From Clostridium_AM sp900759715 (GTDB lineage: Bacteria > Bacillota > Clostridia > Clostridiales > Clostridiaceae): DNA of 64,000 nt. The position numbers and the translations under genes were made by a program. Shown here one piece after another: positions 34,265 to 44,120 of this stretch (positions are counted from its first letter, which is position 1; each line of letters starts with the position of its first letter). The DNA lies in NCBI GenBank assembly GCA_900759715.1, contig CAAEXF010000007.1, positions 62,001-126,000 on the forward strand, read 5' to 3'. Below the pieces are notes generated by a model. That model saw only the letters and a program-made list of their open reading frames with translations, made no database searches and had not been told where the DNA came from.

Positions 34265-34394
34265 TATACTTTTCTCCATACTAACCTTGTGTTATAATTT
34301 ACTATGATTATTTATACTATTAAAAGTATGAGAAAGATTTGCATAAAAGTGCAAATCTTTTAAATTGTTAACTAGTAATGGAGGGTAAAACAGT

Positions 34395-36203
34395 ATGCAG
34401 AGCGAAAGACAAAAGCGTATAAGAAATTTTTCTATTGTTGCTCACATAGATCACGGTAAATCAACACTTGCAGATAGATTAATACAGAAAACAGGTACCC
34501 TTACTGAAAGAGAGATGGATGAGCAGGTACTTGATAATATGGATCTTGAAAAAGAAAGAGGAATAACAATAAAATCACAGGCAGTAAGACTTGTTTATAA
34601 AAGACCTAATGGTGAAGAGTATATTCTAAACCTAATAGATACCCCAGGACATGTAGATTTTAACTATGAAGTTTCAAGAAGCTTAGCTGCTTGTGAAGGT
34701 GCGATATTGGTAGTAGATGCTACTCAGGGGATACAGGCTCAAACTTTAGCAAACTGTTATTTAGCATTGGATCATGATTTGGAAGTAGTGCCAGTAATAA
34801 ATAAAATAGATCTACCTAGTGCAAGACCGGAAGAGGTAAAACAGGAAATAGAGGATATAATAGGTTTAGAAGCACATGATGCACCATTAGTTTCAGCTAA
34901 AACTGGAATTAATATTGAAGATGTACTTGAGGCTGTGGTATTGAAAGTTCCTGCACCAGAGGGTGATGAAGAAGCACCATTAAGAGCTCTTATTTTTGAC
35001 TCATACTATGACAGTTATAAGGGTGTAGTATGTCATGTAAGAGTTAAAGAGGGAACGATAAAACCAGGAACAGAAATAAAACTAATGGTATCGGGTAAAG
35101 TGTATGAGGTTACAGAAACAGGGATATTTGTACCAAGATATATGTCTGTTCCAGAGTTAAAAGCAGGTGATGTTGGATATTTCACTGCTTCTATAAAAAA
35201 TGTTAGAGATGCTCGTGTTGGTGATACAGTAACAGAAGCTAAAAGACCAGCAAAGGAAGCATTAGCAGGATATAGACCAGCAATACCTATGGTATACAGT
35301 GGTATTTATCCAGTAGACGGAGCAAAATATGGTGAATTAAAAGAAGCGCTTGAAAAGCTTCAAGTAAATGATGCAGCTCTATCCTTCGAGCCAGAAACTT
35401 CTATAGCATTAGGTTTTGGATTTAGATGCGGATTTTTAGGTCTATTACACATGGATGTAATTCAAGAGAGAATAGAAAGAGAATTTAATTTAGATATTAT
35501 AACTACAGCCCCATCTGTTATATACAAGATAGGAAAAAATGATGGTACTGTTATAGAACTTACCAATCCAACAAATCTTCCAGATACTACAGAAATAAAA
35601 TACATGGAGGAGCCAATTGTTAAAGCATCTATAATTACGCCATCGGATTATGTTGGACCAGTTATGGATTTAGCTCAAAATAGACGTGGAATATTCAAGG
35701 ATATGCAGTATATAGATACTACCAGAGTAAGCTTGAACTATGAAATTCCATTAAATGAAATAATATATGATTTTTTTGATGCTTTAAAGTCAAGGTCAAG
35801 AGGATATGCTTCTTTAGACTATGAATTAGCAGGATATAAACCAGCTAAACTTGTAAAGCTTGATATACTTTTAAATGGAGATGTAGTAGATGCTTTATCT
35901 ATGATAGTTCCAGATGAAAGAGCCTATGCAAGAGGAAGAGCTATAGCGGAAAAGTTAAAGGAAATTATTCCAAGACAAATGTTTGAAATACCTATTCAGG
36001 CTGCAGTTGGTGGAAAGGTTATCGCAAGAGAAACTGTTAAAGCAATGAGAAAAGACGTTTTAGCAAAATGCTATGGTGGAGATATATCAAGAAAGAAAAA
36101 GCTTCTTGAGAAACAAAAAGAAGGAAAGAAGAGAATGAGACAGGTTGGAAGTGTAGAAGTTCCACAAGAAGCATTTATGGCGGTTCTTAAGACAGAAGAG
36201 TAA
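34395..36203 (+). CDS. lepA: Elongation factor 4 (LepA)
   Basis: A 602-residue ribosome-associated GTPase related to EF-G; it influences 30S maturation and back-translocation. G1 is AHIDHGKSTL near residue 16, G3 DTPGHVDF near 80 and G4 NKIDLP near 134. The LepA-specific C-terminal domain ends with the basic GGDISRKKKLLEKQKEGKK. Ribosome site GGAGGGT. The stop codon TAA at 36201-36203 overlaps the first base of repeat A2. hemW-hrcA follow, as in other Firmicutes. Confidence 0.97.
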   Translation: MQSERQKRIRNFSIVAHIDHGKSTLADRLIQKTGTLTEREMDEQVLDNMDLEKERGITIKSQAVRLVYKRPNGEEYILNLIDTPGHVDFNYEVSRSLAACEGAILVVDATQGIQAQTLANCYLALDHDLEVVPVINKIDLPSARPEEVKQEIEDIIGLEAHDAPLVSAKTGINIEDVLEAVVLKVPAPEGDEEAPLRALIFDSYYDSYKGVVCHVRVKEGTIKPGTEIKLMVSGKVYEVTETGIFVPRYMSVPELKAGDVGYFTASIKNVRDARVGDTVTEAKRPAKEALAGYRPAIPMVYSGIYPVDGAKYGELKEALEKLQVNDAALSFEPETSIALGFGFRCGFLGLLHMDVIQERIEREFNLDIITTAPSVIYKIGKNDGTVIELTNPTNLPDTTEIKYMEEPIVKASIITPSDYVGPVMDLAQNRRGIFKDMQYIDTTRVSLNYEIPLNEIIYDFFDALKSRSRGYASLDYELAGYKPAKLVKLDILLNGDVVDALSMIVPDERAYARGRAIAEKLKEIIPRQMFEIPIQAAVGGKVIARETVKAMRKDVLAKCYGGDISRKKKLLEKQKEGKKRMRQVGSVEVPQEAFMAVLKTEE

Positions 36204-36442
36204 AAAATGCGAAGCATTTTTTTAGAGGACAATTGACAGAGGACAGAGGACAGAGGACAGTGAAGGTGAGTTTTCTTCCTTACGTCAGAAAACTAATTTA
36301 TTTTTGAGCTCGTTTCACTAATGTGAAACATCGATTTATAAATTAAAGATTTTTCGCAGCACAGTGGAGAAAAATCCTCCTTCATTGTCCTCTGTCAATT
36401 GTCCATTGTCCTCTAATAAAAATTTTGCTTTGCAAAATTTTT
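36202..36442 (+). repeat. MITE-like hairpin element, family A copy 2
   Basis: Same element as 8098-8453 but turned round and without the family-B block (241 bases). End hairpins are AAAAAATGC-GAA-GCATTTTTT and AAAAATTTTGC-TTT-GCAAAATTTTT. The left arm carries AGAGGAC three times in tandem (two in copy 1). An inner hairpin GTTTCAC/GTGAAAC (36312-36329) corresponds to GTTTTGC/GCAAAAC in copy 1 with two compensatory pair changes. It begins on the lepA stop codon and ends about 10 bases before the hemW ribosome site. Confidence 0.87.
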
Positions 36443-36463
36443 ATATTGTGGAGGGATTTAATA

Positions 36464-37594
36464 ATGTTAAAAAGCAAAGAAATAGCATTATATATTCACG
36501 TTCCCTTCTGTAAACAAAAATGTTTATATTGTGATTTTCCCTCTTTTTGCGGTAAAGAAGAATCTATGATTGAATATTCTAGAGCTTTAGAGAAGGATAT
36601 AGATAGCATAAGTGATAGAGTTATAAAGACAATATTTATAGGTGGGGGAACTCCCACCTATTTGTCTTTAGATGCATGGACTAATATAAAGAAGGCTATT
36701 GATAAGCTTGATAAAGCTGAGAATTTAGAATTTACTGTGGAGGGTAATCCAGGTACTTTTACAGAGGAGAAACTTAAATTTTTAAGGGAAATGGGAGTTA
36801 ATAGATTAAGCATAGGATTACAGTCATGGCAAAATAGAATATTAAAAAAAATTGGAAGAATACATAGTACCGATGAATTTATAGAAGCATATGAACTTGC
36901 AAGGAAAGTAGGCTTTAATAATATAAATGTGGATTTAATGTTTGGTCTTCCAGATCAGAATATGAATGACTTACAAGATACTTTGGAAAATGTCGTGAAA
37001 CTAAATCCAGAACATGTTTCTTGTTACAGCCTTATTATCGAAGAAAATACTCCTTTTTATAAAATGTACGAGGAAGATAAACTTAATCTTCCAAATGAAG
37101 AATTGGAAAGGGAAATGTATAGGTATGTAGTAAGCTTCTTAAGACAACAGGGATATCAGCAGTATGAAATTTCTAATTTCTCAAAGTCAAAGAGGGAATG
37201 TGCTCATAATCTAGTTTATTGGAATTTAGAAGAATACATAGGTTGTGGTGTGGCTTCCCATTCATATGTAGATGGTTTGAGGTATAGAAAGACTGAAAAT
37301 ATAGAAGAATATATTAGAGATATTCGCATGAATAAAAATTTAAAACTTGATATGCATAAAAACTCCTTAAAGGACGAAATGGAGGAATTTATGTTTATGG
37401 GCCTTAGAAAAATAGATGGAATCTCTATAATTGACTTTTCTGAAAGATTTCAAAAAGATATTTACTCTGTATATGGAGAAATAATAAAGAAATATATAAA
37501 TAATCACATGCTCATTAAGAAAGATGACAGATTATTTTTAAGTGAAAGAGGTATTGAGATTTCTAATAGCATAATGTGTGACTTTATTCAGTAA
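36464..37594 (+). CDS. hemW: Heme chaperone HemW (radical SAM, coproporphyrinogen oxidase-like)
   Basis: A 376-residue radical SAM protein. The cluster motif is CKQKCLYC near residues 16-23 (CxxxCxxC) in HVPFCKQKCLYCDF; the GGGTPTYL, VEGNPGT and RLSIGLQS segments follow and the C-terminal HemW domain is complete. Formerly called HemN-like; such proteins lack the coproporphyrinogen oxidase reaction and transfer heme. ATG 36464 follows GGAGGG by seven bases; a longer frame from 36425 runs into repeat A2. hrcA lies downstream. Confidence 0.93.
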   Translation: MLKSKEIALYIHVPFCKQKCLYCDFPSFCGKEESMIEYSRALEKDIDSISDRVIKTIFIGGGTPTYLSLDAWTNIKKAIDKLDKAENLEFTVEGNPGTFTEEKLKFLREMGVNRLSIGLQSWQNRILKKIGRIHSTDEFIEAYELARKVGFNNINVDLMFGLPDQNMNDLQDTLENVVKLNPEHVSCYSLIIEENTPFYKMYEEDKLNLPNEELEREMYRYVVSFLRQQGYQQYEISNFSKSKRECAHNLVYWNLEEYIGCGVASHSYVDGLRYRKTENIEEYIRDIRMNKNLKLDMHKNSLKDEMEEFMFMGLRKIDGISIIDFSERFQKDIYSVYGEIIKKYINNHMLIKKDDRLFLSERGIEISNSIMCDFIQ

Positions 37595-37765
37595 TTAACG
37601 TATTAGGATACTTTAATTTTAAAGAAATAAGGCTAAAATCGTGATATATCAACAAGATATATAAATATGACTAGAAATAACGAGTAAAATGGAGAAATTA
37701 TATAATTATTTGTTTAAAATTCGATAAATCATTTTATTTGATTATATAATGCAATTTATGCAACA

Positions 37766-37794
37766 TTGACAAATAAAATTATGAGTGATATTTT
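37766..37794 (+). promoter_or_regulatory. Sigma-A promoter of the hrcA operon
   Basis: TTGACA (37766-37771), 17 bases, TATTTT (37789-37794). The CIRCE operator begins 14 bases after it, so bound HrcA would block transcription start. Confidence 0.7.
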
Positions 37795-37807
37795 TTAATC
37801 ATAGTGA

Positions 37808-37834
37808 TTAGCACTCAACATCAATGAGTGCTAA
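37808..37834 (+). promoter_or_regulatory. CIRCE operator (HrcA binding site)
   Basis: TTAGCACTC, nine bases, GAGTGCTAA: a perfect match to the CIRCE inverted repeat. HrcA, encoded just downstream, represses class I heat-shock genes at this site. Confidence 0.98.
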
Positions 37835-37849
37835 CAAAGAGGTGATATT

Positions 37850-38887
37850 ATGGAAATGGATGAAAGAAAAATAAAAATACTTCAGGCTATTATTAATGAT
37901 TATATAATGACTGCTGAGCCTGTGGGATCCAGAACCATAGCCAAAAAGTATGACTTAGGGATAAGTTCAGCCACCATAAGAAATGAAATGGCAGATCTTG
38001 AAGACATGGGGTATCTTGAACAGCCTCATAGTTCAGCGGGAAGAAGACCATCAAATAAAGGCTATAGATTATATGTAGATAAGTTAATGAAAATTCCTAA
38101 GTTAACTCCAGAAGAAGAATACATTATAAAAAATCAAATTTTAGCTAATGCATTATTCGAGGTAAATACTATAATTAAACAAGCTACAGCACTTCTATCT
38201 GGACTTACTAACTTGACATCCATTGTAAAAACACCTTCTGTAAGCAAGAGCTATATTAAATATGTTCAGCTTTTAAATATAGACTCTAACAACATATTAT
38301 TCGTAATAATAACGGATAGCGGTATAATAAAAAATAATGTTGTAAGAGCAGGGAAAAATGTAAGTTCTGATATATTAGCAACATTAAGCAATATATTAAA
38401 TGCAAGACTAAAAAACTTAAATTGCGAACAAATAAATCTAGAAGTTATAAATAACTTGAAAAAAGATTTAGAAGGATATGAAGATATATTTAATGCTATA
38501 ATTCCAGTTTTATATGAAAGTTTAAGCAGTGATGATAATGGCGAAATATACATGGAAGGTGCAACTAATATTTTTAATTACCCTGAATACAAAGATATAG
38601 AAAAGGCACGTGGATTTCTGTCATTATTGGATAATAAAGATAAAATTAGCGGCTTACTTAACAGTTCTTCAAACATCTCAATTAAAATTGGGACAGAAAG
38701 CTTTATAGAAGGTGCAGAAGAATGCAGTGTTGTATCCGCAGTATATAATGTAAAAGACAGACCAGTTGGAGAAATAGGGGTAATTGGTCCTACAAGAATG
38801 CCTTATTCAAAGGTGATTTCAGTGTTGGCTAATGTTGTTAGAGAATTAAATTTTATTCTAACAAACATTTATTATGATGATAAATAG
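37850..38887 (+). CDS. hrcA: Heat-inducible transcription repressor HrcA
   Basis: A 345-residue repressor. The winged-helix domain occupies residues 1-75 (RKIKILQAIINDYIMTAEPVGSRTIAKKY, SSATIRNEMADLEDMGYLEQPHSSAGR), followed by the GAF-like effector domain. In Firmicutes GroEL keeps HrcA active, linking operon expression to the load of unfolded protein. First gene of hrcA-grpE-dnaK-dnaJ, behind its own CIRCE site. Ribosome site GAGGTG. Confidence 0.97.
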   Translation: MEMDERKIKILQAIINDYIMTAEPVGSRTIAKKYDLGISSATIRNEMADLEDMGYLEQPHSSAGRRPSNKGYRLYVDKLMKIPKLTPEEEYIIKNQILANALFEVNTIIKQATALLSGLTNLTSIVKTPSVSKSYIKYVQLLNIDSNNILFVIITDSGIIKNNVVRAGKNVSSDILATLSNILNARLKNLNCEQINLEVINNLKKDLEGYEDIFNAIIPVLYESLSSDDNGEIYMEGATNIFNYPEYKDIEKARGFLSLLDNKDKISGLLNSSSNISIKIGTESFIEGAEECSVVSAVYNVKDRPVGEIGVIGPTRMPYSKVISVLANVVRELNFILTNIYYDDK

Positions 38888-38932
38888 AGATAATATCAAT
38901 CAAGAAAATGCTAGATTGGAGGAGGCGTGTGA

Positions 38933-39547
38933 ATGATTAAGGAAGAGGATAAAAAAATAGAAGAAAATGAGTGTATTGACTCATTAGAAAAAGAAGAAGA
39001 TTTACAAGAGGTTGATAATGCAGAAGAGGTTAATAGCGGAAAAGTCGAAGATGTTGAAACCAACTTTGATGATCTGCTAAATGGGGTAAAAGAAGAAAAT
39101 CAAAAACTGTTAGATGAAAATAATAAAATAAAAAATGAAAATGAAGCTCTTAAGGATAGATTAGCAAGATTAAATGCAGAATATGATAATTTTAGAAAGA
39201 GAACTTCAAAAGAAAAAGAAGGAATATATACAGATGCATGTGAAGATGTATTAAAGGAAATGCTGCCTGTTCTTGACAACTTAGAGAGAGCTATATCTGT
39301 AGAAGGCAGCGCAGAAGATATTAAAAAAGGTATAGAAATTACAATAAAGCAGTTTGGAAGTGCCTTAGAAAAACTAAGTGTTGAAGAAATTTCAAATGAA
39401 GGTGAATTTGATCCGAATTTCCACAATGCTGTTATGCATATAGAGGATGACCAATATGGAAAGAATCAAGTAGTTGAGGTTTTCCAAAAAGGATATAAAA
39501 GAGGAGATAAGGTTTTAAGATATGGTATGGTTAAGGTTGCTAACTAA
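38933..39547 (+). CDS. grpE: Nucleotide exchange factor GrpE
   Basis: A 204-residue co-chaperone that releases ADP from DnaK. About 60 acidic residues at the start precede the long coiled coil (KEENQKLLDENNKIKNENEAL), then the four-helix and beta-wing domain (YDNFRKRTSKEKEG, LPVLDNLERA, FDPNFHNAVM). GGAGGAGG lies ahead of ATG 38933. It is 45 bases after hrcA. Confidence 0.96.
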   Translation: MIKEEDKKIEENECIDSLEKEEDLQEVDNAEEVNSGKVEDVETNFDDLLNGVKEENQKLLDENNKIKNENEALKDRLARLNAEYDNFRKRTSKEKEGIYTDACEDVLKEMLPVLDNLERAISVEGSAEDIKKGIEITIKQFGSALEKLSVEEISNEGEFDPNFHNAVMHIEDDQYGKNQVVEVFQKGYKRGDKVLRYGMVKVAN

Positions 39548-39670
39548 GGGAAAATCTTATTTCGCAAGCAATGTTTTTAAGTAATATTAACATATTCAAT
39601 AAAAATGAAAATTTCTTAAAAATATAAATTTAGAAATATAAGTACATTTAATACTAGGAGGTAAATTAGT

Positions 39671-41533
39671 ATGGCAAAAGTAATAGGTATTGATTTAGGA
39701 ACAACTAACTCATGTGTAGCTGTTATGGAGGGTGGAGATCCAGTAGTTATACCAAACGCTGAAGGGGCAAGAACAACTCCATCTGTAGTATCATTTCAAG
39801 CAAGTGGAGAAAGATTAGTAGGGCAGGTTGCAAAAAGACAATCAATTACTAATCCAGACAAAACAATAATGTCAATAAAAAGACATATGGGAACAAATCA
39901 TAAAGTAAATATAGATGGAAAAGAATATACACCACAAGAGATATCAGCTATGGTACTTCAAAAAATAAAGGCTGATGCTGAAGCTTATCTTGGTGAGACC
40001 GTTACTCAAGCAGTAATAACAGTTCCAGCTTACTTTAATGACAGCCAAAGACAGGCAACAAAAGATGCTGGTAAAATTGCAGGTCTTGAAGTATTAAGAA
40101 TAATAAATGAGCCAACAGCAGCATCACTTGCTTATGGTATGGATAAGATGGATACTAACCAAAAAATATTTGTATATGATCTTGGTGGTGGTACTTTCGA
40201 CGTATCAATACTAGAACTTGGTGATGGGGTATTTGAAGTTAAGGCTACAAATGGTGATACAAAACTTGGTGGAGATGATTTTGACCAAAAAGTTATGGAC
40301 TATATAGCTGACACTTTTAAAGCTGAAAATGGAATAGATTTAAGAAACGATAAAATGGCACTTCAAAGATTAAAAGAAGCTGCTGAAAAAGCTAAAATAG
40401 AGCTATCTGCTTCAATGCAAACAAACATTAATCTTCCATTTATAACAGCAGATGCAACTGGTCCAAAACATATTGATATGAATTTAACTAGAGCTAAATT
40501 TAATGAAATAACTCATGATTTAGTACAAAGAACTATCGAACCAATGAGAAAGGCATTAAATGACGCTGGACTTACAATAGACCAAATAGATAAGATCATA
40601 CTTGTTGGAGGTTCTACAAGAATACCAGCAGTTCAAGATGCGGTTAAAGACTTTACAGGAAAAGATCCTTCAAAGGGAGTTAACCCAGATGAATGTGTTG
40701 CAGTAGGAGCTGCTATTCAAGCGGGAGTTTTAACTGGAGATGTTAAAGATGTATTACTTCTTGATGTTACTCCTCTAACACTTGGAATTGAGACTTTAGG
40801 AGGAGTTTCTACTTCATTAATAGAAAGAAATACAACTATACCAACAAGAAAGAGTCAAGTTTTCTCAACTGCAGCAGACGGTCAAACATCTGTTGAAATA
40901 CATGTTGTTCAAGGTGAAAGACAAATGGCTGCTGATAATAAGACTCTTGGAAGAGTTACACTTTCAGGTATAGCTCCAGCTCCAAGAGGAATTCCACAAA
41001 TAGAAGTTACATTTGATATTGATGCTAATGGTATAGTTAACGTATCTGCTAAAGATAAAGGAACAGGAAAAGAAGCTAATATAACAATTACTGCCTCAAC
41101 TAACCTAAACGATGATGAAATAGAAAATGCTGTTAAGGAAGCAGAAAAGCATGCAGAAGAAGATAAAAAGAGAAAAGAATCAATAGAAGTTAAGAATAAT
41201 GCTGATCAAATTGTATATCAAACTGAAAAGACATTAAAAGAGCTTGGAGATAAAGTGTCAGCAGAAGATAAAGCTAAAATAGAAGATCAAGTAAAGGCTG
41301 TTAACGCAGTTAAAGATGGAAATGATTTAGAAGCTATAAAGAAAGCTACTGAAGAGTTAACTCAGACATTCTACGGAATTTCATCAAAACTATATCAAGA
41401 TGCTAATGCACAAGGAGCAGGAGCAGGAGCAGGGTTTGATCCAAACAACATGGGTGGAGCTAATGCTAATGCTGGAACAAAGCAAGATGATAATGTAGTA
41501 GATGCTGATTTCAAAGTAGAAGATGATAAATAA
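39671..41533 (+). CDS. dnaK: Molecular chaperone DnaK (Hsp70)
   Basis: A 620-residue Hsp70. The ATPase domain starts IGIDLGTTNSCVAVMEGG and contains NEPTAASLAYG, FDVSILELGDG and LVGGSTRIPAVQ. The substrate-binding domain begins near residue 360 (LLLDVTPLTLGIETLGG). The short N-terminal domain (no insertion near residue 90) is the Gram-positive form. It ends with a Gly/Ala/Asn-rich linker and VVDADFKVEDDK. Codon use is that of a highly expressed gene. Confidence 0.98.
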   Translation: MAKVIGIDLGTTNSCVAVMEGGDPVVIPNAEGARTTPSVVSFQASGERLVGQVAKRQSITNPDKTIMSIKRHMGTNHKVNIDGKEYTPQEISAMVLQKIKADAEAYLGETVTQAVITVPAYFNDSQRQATKDAGKIAGLEVLRIINEPTAASLAYGMDKMDTNQKIFVYDLGGGTFDVSILELGDGVFEVKATNGDTKLGGDDFDQKVMDYIADTFKAENGIDLRNDKMALQRLKEAAEKAKIELSASMQTNINLPFITADATGPKHIDMNLTRAKFNEITHDLVQRTIEPMRKALNDAGLTIDQIDKIILVGGSTRIPAVQDAVKDFTGKDPSKGVNPDECVAVGAAIQAGVLTGDVKDVLLLDVTPLTLGIETLGGVSTSLIERNTTIPTRKSQVFSTAADGQTSVEIHVVQGERQMAADNKTLGRVTLSGIAPAPRGIPQIEVTFDIDANGIVNVSAKDKGTGKEANITITASTNLNDDEIENAVKEAEKHAEEDKKRKESIEVKNNADQIVYQTEKTLKELGDKVSAEDKAKIEDQVKAVNAVKDGNDLEAIKKATEELTQTFYGISSKLYQDANAQGAGAGAGFDPNNMGGANANAGTKQDDNVVDADFKVEDDK

Positions 41534-41585
41534 TTATTTCCTCTTCACTCTTTAATAATATGTGTGTATAATATAAATTGTTAAT

Positions 41586-41619
41586 AATTAAGGGAAGAGT
41601 TCATACTCCTCCCTTAATT
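41586..41619 (+). terminator. Hairpin between dnaK and dnaJ, partial terminator
   Basis: Stem AATTAAGGGAAGAG / CTCCTCCCTTAATT with one mismatch and a TTCATA loop. The T tract after it is poor (TTAATTTAAG), so it more likely lowers read-through into dnaJ or protects the dnaK message than stops transcription fully. About 200 further non-coding bases lead to dnaJ. Confidence 0.6.
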
Positions 41620-41830
41620 TAAGTAATAAACAATTTACAGATATACATCAGTAGTTTATGCATCTTGAAAAAAATGACTAGCCAGTATGATGGCCTATTT
41701 TCAGTTGTTATTTTCTTTCAGATGTCTTATGGGAGTTTACAATTCAATTGTGGTAATAAGGGTACAATCTTTAGTGAAATTTAAGTAATAATTTTATTTA
41801 ATCTATTAATTAGGTGGTGAAAAATAAGGG

Positions 41831-42961
41831 ATGGCAAAAAAGGATTATTATGAGATACTTGGGCTGGAAAAGGGCGCAAGTGACGATGAAATTAAAAAGG
41901 CGTTTAGAAAATTAGCACTAAAATACCATCCAGATAGAAATCCTGATAATAAAGAAGCAGAGGAAAAATTTAAGGAACTAAATGAAGCTTATCAGGTACT
42001 GTCAGATCCTCAGAAGAAGGCTCAGTATGATCAGTTTGGAACAACTGATTTCAATGGAGGCGGATTTGAAGGTGGATTTGACTTCTCAGATTTTGGAGGG
42101 TTTGGAGATATATTTGATTCCTTCTTTGGTGGTGGATTCTCAGGTGGAGGAAGAAGAAGAAATGGTCCTGAGAGAGGATCTGACCTTGAGTATACTCTAA
42201 ATTTAACTTTTGAAGAAGCAATTTTTGGAGTAGAAAAGCAAATAAATATTACGAGAAGTGAGAGTTGTGATAAGTGCGGTGGTACTGGAGCAAAATCAGG
42301 AAGTCATCCGAAAACTTGTGATAAATGTGGTGGAACTGGCCAAGTAAGAACTCAAAGAAATACACCTCTTGGAAGCTTCGTAAGTATGAGTACTTGTGAT
42401 AAATGTGCAGGTAAAGGAACTATAATAACAGATCCTTGTAATGAATGTAAGGGCAAAGGAAAAGTAAGAAAACAAAGAAAGATAAAAATAAATGTTCCAG
42501 CTGGTGTAGATACAGGAAATGTAATGCCTATGAGAGGTCAGGGAGAACATGGTACGAATGGCGGTCCAGCAGGAGATTTATATGTAAATATTAGAGTTGC
42601 TCCTCATGCAACCTTTAAAAGAAAGGGTACTGATATCTATATTGATACTCACATAAGCTTTGCTAAAGCTTCACTAGGTACTGAGATAAAAGTCCCTACA
42701 GTAGATGGAGATGTCAAATATGAGATACCAGCTGGTACTCAACCAGGAACTATATTTAGATTAAAGAGTAAAGGTGTTCCAAGGGTTAACGGACATGGTA
42801 GAGGAGATCAATATGTTAATGTAATAGTAGATATACCTAAAAATCTAAATCAAAAGCAAAGAGAAGCTCTAGAAATGTTCATGGAAGCTAGTGGAGAAAC
42901 TCCAACTGGTGAAGGAAATAAAAAATCTTTCGTAGATAAAATAAAAGATAGTTTTAAATAG
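41831..42961 (+). CDS. dnaJ: Chaperone DnaJ (Hsp40)
   Basis: A 376-residue type I Hsp40 that delivers clients to DnaK. The J domain (1-70) has YHPDRNPD with the HPD triad; a Gly/Phe-rich stretch follows (75-115); the four zinc-binding repeats are CDKCGGTGAKSG, CDKCGGTGQV, CDKCAGKGTI and CNECKGKGKV (about 145-210); the C-terminal substrate domains complete it. GGTGGTG precedes the ATG. Confidence 0.97.
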   Translation: MAKKDYYEILGLEKGASDDEIKKAFRKLALKYHPDRNPDNKEAEEKFKELNEAYQVLSDPQKKAQYDQFGTTDFNGGGFEGGFDFSDFGGFGDIFDSFFGGGFSGGGRRRNGPERGSDLEYTLNLTFEEAIFGVEKQINITRSESCDKCGGTGAKSGSHPKTCDKCGGTGQVRTQRNTPLGSFVSMSTCDKCAGKGTIITDPCNECKGKGKVRKQRKIKINVPAGVDTGNVMPMRGQGEHGTNGGPAGDLYVNIRVAPHATFKRKGTDIYIDTHISFAKASLGTEIKVPTVDGDVKYEIPAGTQPGTIFRLKSKGVPRVNGHGRGDQYVNVIVDIPKNLNQKQREALEMFMEASGETPTGEGNKKSFVDKIKDSFK

Positions 42962-42965
42962 CATG

Positions 42966-43012
42966 AACTTTGTTTCTTCTTAATTCTATTTTAGAAGAAA
43001 CAAAGTTTTTTT
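42966..43012 (+). terminator. Terminator after dnaJ
   Basis: Perfect 15-bp stem AACTTTGTTTCTTCT / AGAAGAAACAAAGTT followed by T5. It ends the chaperone operon. Confidence 0.94.
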
Positions 43013-43163
43013 ATGATAATATTATATATTGACAGAGACAGGTTATAATTATAAAGTAGATTTGTTAGTAATTATAAATAGATAATGAGGAAGGATTTTA
43101 TTTTCTTACGGAAAAAATCCTTATGCGTGAATTGTAAATTATTAAAATTTGTGGAGGTAACTT

Positions 43164-44099
43164 ATGGATAAAGAATGGATAGAGGTTGCGATAGTTACGA
43201 GCAGCGAGGCTGTAGAAGCTGTTTCAGGTATACTTTACAATACTGGAGTCAAAGGGGTATCTATAGAGGACCCAGAGGACATAGAATTTAAGAAGAAAAA
43301 CCCTGGAGACTGGGATTACTTTGATGAAACTTTACTACTTGTAAAGGATGGTGCAATAGTTAAAGGATATTATAAACAGGATGAACATATGGATGAATAC
43401 TTGAGATACATAAAAGACAGTATTAATAACTTAGAGCAGTTTGGAATAGATAAAGGCAAAGGATTAATTACAGTATGTAAAGTAAATGAAGAAGATTGGG
43501 AAAATAATTGGAAGAAGTATTATAAGCCAAGCAAGATAGGAGAAAAAGTAGTAGTAAAACCTATTTGGGAAAACTATGAAGTTAAAGATGATGAGGTTAT
43601 TGTAGAGCTTGACCCGGGAATGGCTTTTGGCACAGGAACTCATGAAACTACAAGAATGTGTATTAAAGCATTAGAGAAACATGTTAAACCTGAGTCCGTA
43701 GTTTTTGATATAGGAACTGGATCAGGAATTCTAGCCATTACAGCAGCAAAGCTTAAAGCAAAGGAAGCAATAGGAGTTGATTTAGATCCAGTAGCTGTAA
43801 AATCTGCAGGGGAAAATGTTAAATACAACAATATAGACAATATAAAAATAATGCACGGAAATTTAATGGAAGTAGTTGATGGAAAAGCAGATATAGTTAT
43901 AGCTAATATAATCGCAGATGTAATAATATTCCTAACTGAAGAAGTTAAAAAATTCATAGTTACCGGAGGTCTATTTATATCTTCAGGTATTATAAGAGAA
44001 AGAAAAGATGACGTAGTAAATAAGCTTGAAGAATGTGGATTTAAAATAGAAGAAGTAAATGTAGATGGAGAATGGGTTTGTATTGTAGCTAAAAACTAG
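43164..44099 (+). CDS. prmA: Ribosomal protein L11 methyltransferase
   Basis: A 311-residue SAM-dependent enzyme that methylates ribosomal protein L11. An N-terminal L11-recognition domain (1-125, with EEDWENNWKKYYKP) precedes LDPGMAFGTGTHETT and the SAM-binding motif VFDIGTGSGILAITAAKL near residue 175. GGAGG precedes the ATG by six bases. The run dnaJ-prmA-rsmE-mtaB is the usual Firmicutes order. Confidence 0.96.
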   Translation: MDKEWIEVAIVTSSEAVEAVSGILYNTGVKGVSIEDPEDIEFKKKNPGDWDYFDETLLLVKDGAIVKGYYKQDEHMDEYLRYIKDSINNLEQFGIDKGKGLITVCKVNEEDWENNWKKYYKPSKIGEKVVVKPIWENYEVKDDEVIVELDPGMAFGTGTHETTRMCIKALEKHVKPESVVFDIGTGSGILAITAAKLKAKEAIGVDLDPVAVKSAGENVKYNNIDNIKIMHGNLMEVVDGKADIVIANIIADVIIFLTEEVKKFIVTGGLFISSGIIRERKDDVVNKLEECGFKIEEVNVDGEWVCIVAKN

Positions 44100-44120
44100 T
44101 GGAAAGAGGTTGGTAATGTT

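Noticed and set aside
42296..42550. Minus-strand frame with many Cys/Ser residues
   Set aside because: Antisense of the DnaJ zinc-finger region; composition reflects that sequence.
43029..43049. TTGACA and TATAAT before prmA as a promoter
   Set aside because: Only nine bases separate the two boxes, which is too short for sigma-A.
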